From positions 1 through 37,051 of the forward strand of contig JAIFKX010000296.1 in assembly GCA_020049335.1 (NCBI GenBank): a DNA stretch of 37,051 nt. Reading direction: 5' to 3'. This DNA is from Paludibacter sp. Lineage in GTDB: Bacteria; Bacteroidota; Bacteroidia; Bacteroidales; Paludibacteraceae. Below are positions 27,205 to 35,868 of the stretch, in pieces. Position numbers and translations under genes: made by a program. A model generated the notes under the pieces. That model searched no databases. It was given only the letters and a program-made list of their open reading frames with translations, and was not told where the DNA came from. Numbering within the stretch: position 1 is the stretch's first letter; each line of letters begins with the position of its first letter.

Positions 27205-30200
27205 ATGTTAAACAAACAAAAACATCTCATAGGATGGTTATGCCTGCTTTTTATGTTCTTTATTCAGAATACAACAGCGCAGAGTGCATCCCAAATAAGT
27301 ATCTCAATCACCAACTCCACTCTTAATGAGCTTATTAAATCTGTCGAAAAACAAACAAAATATACGTTTGTTTTTGATAATTCGATAGAGTTAAGTCAAA
27401 AACTCACCTTAAATGTTACAAATGCATCTCTTGAGGATGTGCTAAAAAAAGCATTTGCAGGTAAATCCATTCAATACGAAATTTCTGGACAACAAATTAT
27501 TTTAAAACAAATTGAGAATTCCAAATCTGGTAAGCGAAAAATTAGCGGAAAGGTTTTAGATGCCCAAAACGTTCCCATGATAGGAGTAAATATTGTAGAA
27601 GTAAGTTCGTCTATGGGAACTATTAGTGATGTTAACGGAAATTTCACACTCCAACTCGAAACAAAAAATCCAATTTTAGATATATCTTCTATTGGTTATG
27701 TTGCTCAAAAAGTAATTGTTGGCAATAAATCCGATTTTCAAATAATACTTCAGGAAGACCAAAAACTTCTCGACGAAGTAGTAGTAGTAGGGTACGGAAC
27801 ACAAAAAAAACGTGATGTTATTGGTTCGGTAGCAAAAGTTTCAAGCAACCAGATTACTGCATTATCAGCAGGTTCGTTGGATGGAGCACTTCAGGGTTCA
27901 GCCTCTGGATTACAAGTATCAAGTGCCTCAGGTAGCCCAGGTGCTATTTCACGTGTTATGATTCGTGGTACACATTCATTATCATCTGCCACAGAACCTT
28001 TGTGGGTTATCGATGGTATAATTGTAGGTAGTAATCTCGATAATAGCAGTACCAATGGTCAGACAAATGGTAACAGTGTTGGTATTTTATCTACTATCAA
28101 CCCTAATGATATAGAATCTCTTGAAGTACTGAAAGATGCTGCGGCAACTGCCATTTATGGTCAACGTGGTTCTAACGGTGTTATTATTGTTACCACCAAA
28201 AGCGGAAAATCGGGAGTTGCTGAGTCTAACTTTAGTTATTCGCAAGGTTTTTCCGATTTAACAAAACGCCCCGAAGATTTTGGATTAGCTTCAACAACTA
28301 AGTGGTTCGATATTATGGAAACTGCCCGTGGAAATTCAAACTTGACCCCCGTTCAGTACGACCCTATTGTACACGGACGTGTAAATAGTATTGATAATAC
28401 GGCTACTTTAACACGCGATCAAGCCTTGGCAACTCAAACCGATTGGGCAAAACAAATTTTGAGAACAGGCGGTTATAAAGAGCTTAATTTTTCAACATCA
28501 AATGGCACCGCTAAAGGATCATATTTCTTATCAGGCAATTATCGACGCGACGAAAGTGTGATAAATAACGAATCGTTAAGTCGTTTTTCACTTCGTTCGA
28601 ATATGGATTTTAATCTTACCAATAATTTAAAAATTGAGGCTAGAATAAACTTATCCTATTTAAATAATATTACACCACCTAATGGTGGAGCGCCAGGTGG
28701 AAATAACAATACAGCAATGGGAGGATTTGATCAGTCGCTTACAGGAAATACTCCGTGGATGCCTGTATATCAACCTAATGACCCTGCTAAACTTTGGAAT
28801 ACACTTTCTGGATATAACCTTGTGGCATCTAACGACCCTGCCAATATCCGTTCCGAAGCTATGAAATACCGTGTGCTTACAGGTGCGGCATTAACGTATA
28901 CTGTACCTTTTGTAAAAGGACTTTCGTTGAGAGGTGAAGCGTCCATGGATTTATCACACGATCACAACATTTTATGGTCCAACACAGTTGTTAGGCGCGA
29001 AAGTGCGTATGGCTTTGATGATAAATCTCAGTATCGTCATTTGTCGTACAATGCTTACGGTACGTACAATCGCACTTTTAACGACCACAGTGTAAACTTA
29101 GTAGCTGGATTCGAGTCGGAACTTACTACCACCGAACGTTCCTATATCGAAGGCGATAAACTTTCGGGCACTTTACAGCAGGTTGGTTCACCGGGCAATC
29201 CTATTCGCTTAGGTAGTGCTTATGGTGGCGAACGCTATTTAAGAGGCTTTTTCGGACGTGCTAATTACAAAATGAAAGACAAATATCTGTTGGGAGTAAG
29301 TTTTCGACGAGATGGCACTTCCGAATTTATTGACGATAACCGTTGGGCAAATTTCTTGGCCTATTCTGCTGGTTGGATTCTTTCCGACGAAGCATTTATG
29401 AAAGATGTGAAATTTGTCGATTTACTTAAAGTTAGAGGTAGTTTTGGACAAACTGGAAATGCAAATATACCAGCTGGTATCGATGCTCCGGGATACTTAG
29501 ATTGGCTTCGCTACGGTCAAAAAGATTTAGGAATTACAAAAGGTACTACCTTGTCTTCGATAGCTGTAAAAACAGTTTCGTGGGAAACAACCAATTCTAC
29601 CGACTATGGTATTGATTATGGATTTTTTGGAAACAGAATTACTGGCTCGATAGCTTACTACAACCAAAAAGTTACTGATATGCTCTTAGCAACACCAATT
29701 CCTATTTCATCCGGAATTTTCTCATGGGGTATAGATGGTTCTATTTGGAACAATATTGGTGATATGAGAAATCAAGGTATTGAATTTAATATCAATACTG
29801 TAAACATTAATAAAAAGGATTTCAAATGGACTTCATCGTTCAATATAACTACCAATAGTAGTGAAGTTTTAAAGCTAAACTCGGCGCTCGATGGTGTAGG
29901 GGCTGGTATAATTACAGGCAATACACTCACTCGTACTGGAGGCGGTTTGGGTACCTGGTACTTGAATGAATTTGCGGGAATAGATGCCAAGTATGGTTAT
30001 CCGCTTATTTACAAAGCCGATAACAACCAATTTATTAAGGATGATGCTGGTGTAAATACAACTGAACTTAATCCCAATTATTTAGGACGTTACATTGACC
30101 CCGCAACGGGCGAAAGTGTTCTGTTGCCTGCTACAAATGCAAACACTGGCTCGAACAGAATATTGAAAGAAGGAAAATCGGGCTTACCAACTTATTTTGG

Positions 30201-30750
30201 AGGTTTAAGCAATTCGTTTTCGTACAAAAACTTCGAATTGTCATTTACATTCACCTTCTCGGGTGGTAACTATGTATACGATCAGGTTTCGAGTTTGTTA
30301 AATAATGTAGGATTGCATCAAATGTCAGATGGATTGAAAGAAAACTCTTGGTCGGCAACCAACACGACTGCTACATTGCCCAAACTTACAGCTAATGGCA
30401 ACTACGACGAATACAATGCAGCGGGCACTTTGGTAAAAGCCAATCAGAATTTTAATCCAAAATACCTGACAGACCAATACCTCGTTAAGGGCGATTATAT
30501 TCGATTAAGAACGCTTCGTTTGAATTATAATTTTGATAAATCTATTGCTGATAAACTAAAATTAAAAGGTTTAAATGCTTACGTATCGGCCAATAATATA
30601 CTTACATGGGCCTTTGCATTTAAGGGCTACGATCCCGAAGGTGTAAATCTTAGCACTAATGCCCAAAACCGCAATTTAACTCAAGGCGTGATGGGATATG
30701 GATTACCAACCCTAAAATCAATTAATTTTGGTATTAATCTTAAATTCTAA
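27205..30750 (+). CDS. SusC/RagA-family TonB-dependent outer-membrane transporter with STN signalling domain
   Basis: 1181 residues with a signal peptide at 1-26 (ending NTTAQ). An STN (secretin/TonB short N-terminal) domain lies at about 29-103 ('ITNSTLNELIKSVEKQTKYT'). A carboxypeptidase-regulatory-like beta-sandwich lies at about 110-188 ('ISGKVLDAQNVPMIGVNIVE', 'GTISDVNGNFTLQL'). The SusC plug motif 'DEVVVVGYGTQKKRDVIGSV' and plug follow ('LWVIDGI', 'LKDAAATAIYGQRGSNGVII'), then a 22-strand-type barrel ending 'SINFGINLKF'. It imports oligosaccharides with the SusD lipoprotein encoded 6 bases downstream. The STN domain marks it as a sensor that touches FecR, in agreement with the sigma/anti-sigma genes just upstream. 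Confidence 0.96.
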   Translation: MLNKQKHLIGWLCLLFMFFIQNTTAQSASQISISITNSTLNELIKSVEKQTKYTFVFDNSIELSQKLTLNVTNASLEDVLKKAFAGKSIQYEISGQQIILKQIENSKSGKRKISGKVLDAQNVPMIGVNIVEVSSSMGTISDVNGNFTLQLETKNPILDISSIGYVAQKVIVGNKSDFQIILQEDQKLLDEVVVVGYGTQKKRDVIGSVAKVSSNQITALSAGSLDGALQGSASGLQVSSASGSPGAISRVMIRGTHSLSSATEPLWVIDGIIVGSNLDNSSTNGQTNGNSVGILSTINPNDIESLEVLKDAAATAIYGQRGSNGVIIVTTKSGKSGVAESNFSYSQGFSDLTKRPEDFGLASTTKWFDIMETARGNSNLTPVQYDPIVHGRVNSIDNTATLTRDQALATQTDWAKQILRTGGYKELNFSTSNGTAKGSYFLSGNYRRDESVINNESLSRFSLRSNMDFNLTNNLKIEARINLSYLNNITPPNGGAPGGNNNTAMGGFDQSLTGNTPWMPVYQPNDPAKLWNTLSGYNLVASNDPANIRSEAMKYRVLTGAALTYTVPFVKGLSLRGEASMDLSHDHNILWSNTVVRRESAYGFDDKSQYRHLSYNAYGTYNRTFNDHSVNLVAGFESELTTTERSYIEGDKLSGTLQQVGSPGNPIRLGSAYGGERYLRGFFGRANYKMKDKYLLGVSFRRDGTSEFIDDNRWANFLAYSAGWILSDEAFMKDVKFVDLLKVRGSFGQTGNANIPAGIDAPGYLDWLRYGQKDLGITKGTTLSSIAVKTVSWETTNSTDYGIDYGFFGNRITGSIAYYNQKVTDMLLATPIPISSGIFSWGIDGSIWNNIGDMRNQGIEFNINTVNINKKDFKWTSSFNITTNSSEVLKLNSALDGVGAGIITGNTLTRTGGGLGTWYLNEFAGIDAKYGYPLIYKADNNQFIKDDAGVNTTELNPNYLGRYIDPATGESVLLPATNANTGSNRILKEGKSGLPTYFGGLSNSFSYKNFELSFTFTFSGGNYVYDQVSSLLNNVGLHQMSDGLKENSWSATNTTATLPKLTANGNYDEYNAAGTLVKANQNFNPKYLTDQYLVKGDYIRLRTLRLNYNFDKSIADKLKLKGLNAYVSANNILTWAFAFKGYDPEGVNLSTNAQNRNLTQGVMGYGLPTLKSINFGINLKF

Positions 30751-30756
30751 AAAAAA

Positions 30757-32364
30757 ATGAAACAAATAACAATAATTTCAACAAAAATACTGACTCTAAT
30801 TGTGCTTTTCAGCACCTTAGTTTCATGTGAAAAAGATAAGGACTTGAGCTTTTTCGAAAAACAATACCCACTTCAATCGCCATGGCAAAGTGTCAATGAT
30901 TTCGAAAATGCTGTGATTGGTTCATATTGGCTACTAAGTGGTAACGATGCAGCAAAAAATCCATTCGTAAACCAACGTTTGGCATTAGATGCTTCTTCGG
31001 ATGGATTTTACTGGAATGCTAATTTTCAAGGAGATGGTCAATGTGCCGAAATTTATAACCGAAATAATGAAGTTAATATTTCATATATTGATAATGCTTT
31101 TGCCAATAATTATATGATACTCGGCACAACTACCGATGCCATTAACTTTTTGGAAACTGGCGAAAACAACAATCCTTATCCTTTTGATATCAACAAGTCG
31201 CAAGTGCCAAGGTTGGAGGGTGAATTACGTTTTGTAAGGGCATATACTTGGTGGATGCTTTCTACCTTGTATTTACCACCTTACTTGAAAGGCGGAGAGA
31301 ATTCGGACAAAGTAATTCCGTGGCTCGAAAAAATTCCAAGTGGTTTCGAAGAAGCTATCAAAGGACAATTGGCTACTACTCAGCAAATATACGATGTGAT
31401 GGTGAGTGATTTGGAAAAAGCGATAACAATACTTCCAGAGAAATTCGATGCCACAAAACACCATGCTTCCTACAAATATGGAAGAGCTAATAAATATGCT
31501 GCAATGGCATTATTAAGTAGGGTTTACCTGCAAATGAACGAATTCGACAAAGCAAAAAAACTCTGCGATGACATTATCAGCTATGCCGAATCATCGAGCT
31601 ATTATACATTATCTGGCGACCCAATTAATGCGTTTAATACCAATACAGGCGTTGAAGGTGCTGGTATTGAGGTGATATGGTTTTACCTCCAGTACGATGG
31701 CGACGGTGTGGGAAGTTGGAAAAACCAATGGGTAGCAGAGCGTTTTTCGCGAAGCAGAAGAACCGGTGATAACCATTCTGGTAGAGCATTGAGCTGTAGT
31801 GACTCGTTTTTGGAAACCGTTGGTTGGCAAGACCCTACAACCAAAGAGCCAACAGTCGATGCCTTAGCCGATAAAAGATATAATCAATTATATCACAGGT
31901 ATTTGCCAAGTACCAGCAAGCCTGCAGGCTATGCTACACCCGATGATGGAATTTACGAAACTCAGTTTACAACTAATCGTGCCTATGTTTGGGGCGACAA
32001 ATATTACAGAGCCAAAAGCAATCGCTTAAAAACGAACATACCAATGATTCGATTAGCTGAAATATATTTAACGCGTGCTATCCTTCGTATGAAAGCTGCC
32101 GATACAGCTGGTGCAACTGCCGATATAAATAAGGTGAGAACAAGAGCCGGTTTAACAGCATTGGCTGCGGTTACCGAAAATAATATTCACAATGAACGCT
32201 GGAAAGAATTAAACTTCGAAGGCGACCGTGTATATTATCTTCGTGCTTTACATATCGATATCCCTAATGGTGACCGTGGCGCTGGTGTAGAAGCTTGGGA
32301 TTCGCCTAAATGGCAATGGAAAGTTCTTGCTCGCGAAACAGAATTGAACGAAGCGTATAGATAA
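30757..32364 (+). CDS. SusD/RagB-family surface glycan-binding lipoprotein
   Basis: 535 residues. The lipoprotein signal ends LFSTLVSC with C24 as the lipid-bearing residue, followed by EKDKD, an acidic stretch that fits export of lipoproteins to the cell surface in this phylum. The helical SusD core contains 'LEGELRFVRAYTWWMLSTLY' and 'YDVMVSDLEKAI', then 'GRANKYAAMALLSRVYLQM' (TPR-like), and the closing motif 'IRLAEIYLTRAILRMKA...INKVRTRAGL'. It caps the SusC transporter and binds the oligosaccharide. It is the last gene of the plus-strand cluster and is followed by a strong terminator. Confidence 0.95.
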   Translation: MKQITIISTKILTLIVLFSTLVSCEKDKDLSFFEKQYPLQSPWQSVNDFENAVIGSYWLLSGNDAAKNPFVNQRLALDASSDGFYWNANFQGDGQCAEIYNRNNEVNISYIDNAFANNYMILGTTTDAINFLETGENNNPYPFDINKSQVPRLEGELRFVRAYTWWMLSTLYLPPYLKGGENSDKVIPWLEKIPSGFEEAIKGQLATTQQIYDVMVSDLEKAITILPEKFDATKHHASYKYGRANKYAAMALLSRVYLQMNEFDKAKKLCDDIISYAESSSYYTLSGDPINAFNTNTGVEGAGIEVIWFYLQYDGDGVGSWKNQWVAERFSRSRRTGDNHSGRALSCSDSFLETVGWQDPTTKEPTVDALADKRYNQLYHRYLPSTSKPAGYATPDDGIYETQFTTNRAYVWGDKYYRAKSNRLKTNIPMIRLAEIYLTRAILRMKAADTAGATADINKVRTRAGLTALAAVTENNIHNERWKELNFEGDRVYYLRALHIDIPNGDRGAGVEAWDSPKWQWKVLARETELNEAYR

Positions 32365-32452
32365 ATTGACCGAATATATAGCTTTATTTTTTAACTGATA
32401 ATTTATGCCGGAATGCTAATTCAAATATGTTATTATGTTGCAGTCGGCAAAG

Positions 32453-32473
32453 TCCCTCTCTAAAGGAGAGGGA
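32453..32473. repeat. Dispersed-type inverted repeat (TCCCTCTC...GAGAGGGA)
   Basis: TCCCTCTC (32453-32460), a five-base loop and GAGAGGGA (32466-32473) are followed by 'TTTAAGGTGAGG'. From memory this resembles a small intergenic repeat found in many copies in Bacteroidota genomes; copy number in this genome cannot be checked here. It lies between the SusD gene and the terminator. Confidence 0.5.
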
Positions 32474-32496
32474 TTTAAGGTGAGGTAGACTAACAA

Positions 32497-32528
32497 AAAA
32501 GGGTGGGAAAAAATTTTCCCACCCTTTT
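32497..32528. terminator. Bidirectional intrinsic terminator between converging genes
   Basis: AAAAGGGTGGGAAAA (32497-32511) and TTTTCCCACCCTTTT (32514-32528) form a perfect 15-base inverted repeat with a two-base centre. A GC core of seven pairs is flanked by A and T runs on both sides, so it can stop transcription from SusD rightwards and from the BNR gene leftwards. It lies 132 bases after the SusD stop and 23 bases after the BNR stop. Confidence 0.9.
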
Positions 32529-32551
32529 CAATTCTATAATCAATCTATCAC

Positions 32552-35197
32552 TTATCTAATAGTGATTTTCTCGATTCTTTTGTTGATACCGTTATTTGTC
32601 TCAACCAAATAGACTCCAGCTTGTAAATTGCTAATATCAATTTTTAGTGTTTCGCCAGCTTTTCCTTGGGTTGCAATTAATTGCGCACCCAGTAAATTAG
32701 TGATACTTACACGTGCATCAACAGCCATTGTTACATTAAGTAAACCTTTAGCAGGTATAGGATAAATAGTAGTAACCATTTTTGGGTTGTCTAATGCTGT
32801 CGAAATAGTTGAGAAACTAACCGCTTGCAAGCCAGTAGTTTTAATCACTTCGCTTTGAACTACCGAATAAACCTTATATGCCGTGTTTGCAGCTAATCCG
32901 GTAATTGGAAGTGTTGCCTCCACCTCTTTGGATACTACCAAATTGCCTTTAATTGCGGCTACTCCATCGGCTGCGTCAGTTCCTGCTATTACTTGCGCTT
33001 CGGTTGGAGCAGCATCGGCTTCGGGTAAAACCACATAATATGCTTTGCCGGCACGAGTGTTTTTTACCAATAAATCAGCTGTAACAGAAGTAATCGTTCC
33101 TGTTTTTGGATAAGTGGCTGTCCACACTGGAGCAGTTGCCAAATCGTAAACCTGTATTTTTTGATTATTTCCTCTAAAGAACATTAATCCATTCAATGTG
33201 TACGTAAATGAACCTCTTCCGATACCTTCGACTAATCCTCCGGTTGTTAGTGTTATACCTGTACTGAAAGGAGTCCAAACAACACCATTGTCTTCAGATT
33301 TATAAATAGAATTCTTTTGGTTCAAAAACAGTAAGTCTTCACCATACTCATTCATGCTGGCGCCTTCGCTTTGTCCGTCTTTGTTAAACCCCGTACTTGC
33401 AAAAGTTGTTACTACATTGTCATCAATAACTCCACCAACGCATTCACGGGCTGATGAGTTGTCATTTTGTCCGCCAACAAATGCATACGATGCTCCCTTA
33501 TAATCTCTCATAAATGAGTACTTAATATAAACAACATTGGCAGGTTCGCGGGTGTACCAAGTTAAACCATTGTCTTTAGAAAACATAAAACCAGCACGTG
33601 TAGGACAAATTAAGGTATTTGTAGTTGCATTGTATCTGAAAATACCCGAAACTATATACCTACCATCCGTACCATTGTAAAATCCTGCCGATCTTGCTGT
33701 TGGCGAATCTACTGTTCCCGTTAAAGTAAAATTTTCAGCCCAGGTAGCACCACCATCAGCCGAACGGAAAATTCCTACCGGCACTTCTGCCCACGCACCG
33801 CCTGCATAAAAATAATCAACCCCACCTGCTGTGTAGGCAAGTATTTGTGGTAAAATAGTATAGTTCTTCAAGGCAGCCACTGGTTCCCAAACATCAACTA
33901 TCAATTTATGAACCACCTGATTGATGGATGCATAAATGTTTGCACCAGAGAAAGTGATTGCAGTAACCGCTTTTGCCACATCATTGGTAGCCAATCTTGT
34001 CCAGCTTCCTTTACCTGTTGTCGATGTAAATACACCATTACTTGTAGCGGCATAATACAAACCATTATTGAACTTAATATCATTAATATTTACCGCAGCA
34101 TTTGTTGGTAATCCAACCGATTTGGATACCATATTTGTTCCGTCGTATTTGTAAACACCAACGTTTGAGCAGATATAGGCATTAGCACCATCTGGTAACA
34201 CGATACTGCTTTTGGCAACATCAATTATGCTTTCGCTCCAACCGGTTCCGTTATTCATAGATAAACCGGAATAATTTGTGGCAGCAACAATATTAGGTCC
34301 AACCTTAGCAAATGATAATACCGCAGTTGCTTCATGATTTGCCAATCCAGTACTGTTTGCAACCCAATTGTAAGTACCACTGGTACAGCTGTATATGCCT
34401 TTGTGATTAAAGTCTTTAAAGTTACGTTTTGTGGCAGCATAAATGGTTGTTCCATCTTTGTAGAAATAACGAATACGAGAATAATATTTCGAGTTGTCAT
34501 TACGTAATGCAATGCTATTTTGAATATTTCCTGTTACTTTCAAGCCAGTACTTACATCCGACCAAGTTTTTGATGCTGGATCGTAAAGGCGTGCACCTGT
34601 TTTGTCGTTATCAAAACCAACAAGCAATTTATCATTGTCATTAATAAGTGCTAATGCGTTTTTTGAATCAGCTGGAGTAGGTAGTAATGAGTCCTTTGGG
34701 TGCGGAATTAAAGCCCAAGTGCCTGCCATATCTTCATTTTTTACAATTCCACCTCCATTGGTACCCACATAAAGGTCAGTGCCAATAAACGCCATTTGTG
34801 TGAGATTGTTGTTGGGAATTGATAATTTATTCTTTTCTCCAATTTTTGTCCATACTAACGGACTAGCTGTTCCATCCGCTTTCCAAACAAAAGTAGTTGT
34901 AGTAAAATAAATGTTGGTGCCATTGGTAATCATGTGAACTGCAGTTTCTGTCACTTGTCCTGATGTCTGCACTTTTAATCCTCCATTATCAGCAGCCCAG
35001 TTTTCGCCAGCGTCCGTTGATGTGTAAATACCTGAACCATTAATGGCTACAACCAATTTAGAACCCACTTTAACCATCGATAAAGCTTCCTTAGGAGGAG
35101 GAGTTCCAAAACCTGTAATGTCCGTTGTTTCCCATTGGGCAAATCCAATCAATGGAAACAATAATAAAATTGCTAGAAATAAGTTGTTTTTTTTCAT
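32552..35197 (-). CDS. Secreted BNR/Asp-box beta-propeller protein with T9SS tail
   Basis: 881 residues. I chose the ATG at 35197 because it opens a signal peptide (MKKNNLFLAILLLFPLIGFA); the frame extends a further 30 codons upstream without support. Repeated Asp-box motifs (S-x-D-x-G-x-x-W) are visible: 'TSTDAGENWAADNG', 'FRSADGGATWAENF', 'FSKDNGLTWYT', 'YKSEDNGVVWTPF'. They mark a sialidase- or sortilin-like propeller of ten or so blades. No sialidase catalytic Arg triad or Tyr-Glu pair could be identified. The C-terminus (about 805-881) is a T9SS sorting domain ('TIYPIPAKGLLNVTM', 'LQAGVYLVETNNG'). It is an extracellular or surface protein, possibly glycan- or protein-binding. It converges on the PUL and has no clear functional tie to it. 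Confidence 0.85.
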   Translation of the reverse strand: MKKNNLFLAILLLFPLIGFAQWETTDITGFGTPPPKEALSMVKVGSKLVVAINGSGIYTSTDAGENWAADNGGLKVQTSGQVTETAVHMITNGTNIYFTTTTFVWKADGTASPLVWTKIGEKNKLSIPNNNLTQMAFIGTDLYVGTNGGGIVKNEDMAGTWALIPHPKDSLLPTPADSKNALALINDNDKLLVGFDNDKTGARLYDPASKTWSDVSTGLKVTGNIQNSIALRNDNSKYYSRIRYFYKDGTTIYAATKRNFKDFNHKGIYSCTSGTYNWVANSTGLANHEATAVLSFAKVGPNIVAATNYSGLSMNNGTGWSESIIDVAKSSIVLPDGANAYICSNVGVYKYDGTNMVSKSVGLPTNAAVNINDIKFNNGLYYAATSNGVFTSTTGKGSWTRLATNDVAKAVTAITFSGANIYASINQVVHKLIVDVWEPVAALKNYTILPQILAYTAGGVDYFYAGGAWAEVPVGIFRSADGGATWAENFTLTGTVDSPTARSAGFYNGTDGRYIVSGIFRYNATTNTLICPTRAGFMFSKDNGLTWYTREPANVVYIKYSFMRDYKGASYAFVGGQNDNSSARECVGGVIDDNVVTTFASTGFNKDGQSEGASMNEYGEDLLFLNQKNSIYKSEDNGVVWTPFSTGITLTTGGLVEGIGRGSFTYTLNGLMFFRGNNQKIQVYDLATAPVWTATYPKTGTITSVTADLLVKNTRAGKAYYVVLPEADAAPTEAQVIAGTDAADGVAAIKGNLVVSKEVEATLPITGLAANTAYKVYSVVQSEVIKTTGLQAVSFSTISTALDNPKMVTTIYPIPAKGLLNVTMAVDARVSITNLLGAQLIATQGKAGETLKIDISNLQAGVYLVETNNGINKRIEKITIR

Positions 35198-35374
35198 TTG
35201 TAAATAATTAATAAGTGTTAATAATATGATATCATAACTATGACGAAATAAAATTGAGATTGCACTAAAGATTTTGCAAAAAAACACCGAATTTTAAAAT
35301 TAAACTTATAGTAGTCGATTATTCCGAGACACTAAAACGTTTATAGATGCACCAAAATGCTTCTAACTACTTAT

Positions 35375-35569
35375 TTATTCCTTAATTATTTTGTAGTTTT
35401 CATTATCTATTCGTAGCATATATACACCTTTCGAAAGTGCCGATAAGTCGATATTATCTGTATTGCAGTTTTCTTTAAGTGTTCTACCTTGCAGGTTAAA
35501 AACCGAAATTTGTTTTGCACGCTTGAAATAAACGAGCCCTTTTATAGGGTTTGGATAGAAGAAAAAAAA
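35375..35569 (-). pseudogene. Orphan T9SS C-terminal sorting domain, relic of a lost secreted protein
   Basis: Read leftwards from about 35569 to the TAA at 35375-35377, the frame gives 'FFFFYPNPIKGLVYFKRAKQ', then 'ISVFNLQGRTLKE', 'NIDLSALSKGVYMLRIDNE' and 'YKIIKE'. This is a complete sorting-domain core, matching the tails of the intact genes (YPNP, '(N)LxGR', 'LxKGVYxLRI'). It has no start codon, signal peptide or passenger domain, and a stop lies in frame about 15 codons upstream of the YPNP motif. The rest of the gene has been lost. Confidence 0.75.
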
Positions 35570-35589
35570 TGTGTATTGTCTTAATGTGA

Positions 35590-35772
35590 AATACAGTTTT
35601 ATTTAAAACCGACGGATTGATAATTATTAAAAAACTTGGGAATACGCTGATAGTCGATATTAGTCGGGAAAATACGATTCGTAATTACAGAATGGATTTG
35701 TCGTCAAAATTTGCTTTTGAAAATGACATTTTCAGAATAGAAAAAAGAATCAATTTAGTGGCAGAAAAGTAG
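35590..35772 (+). other. Short open tail without a start, unrecognised
   Basis: After an in-frame TGA at 35587-35589, 60 sense codons run to TAG at 35770-35772. They read 'KTDGLIIIKKLGNTLIVDIS' then 'RENTIRNYRMDLSSKFAFEN' and 'DIFRIEKRINLVAEK'. The composition is protein-like, but there is no good start, the only ATG being at 35691. It may be the 3' end of a deleted gene. I do not recognise a family. Confidence 0.25.
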
Positions 35773-35868
35773 TTGTTTTGATTTTTTTTTATTCCCATTT
35801 AAGGAAAAAGCGGTTTCTTCACGTCATGATAAAATAATTAAAATACTCATTTTAGAATGCTAATACTT

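Larger units (their letters stand above)
35198..35868. other. Long gap holding gene debris
   Basis: This 671-base stretch has no full gene. It contains the orphan T9SS tail on the minus strand (35375-35569) and a short open plus-strand tail (35590-35772), both described separately. The remaining bases are AT-rich. Promoters for the minus-strand BNR gene (near 35198-35290) and for the plus-strand gene at 35869 must also be here, but no convincing TAnnTTTG/TTTG pair stands out. Confidence 0.5.
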
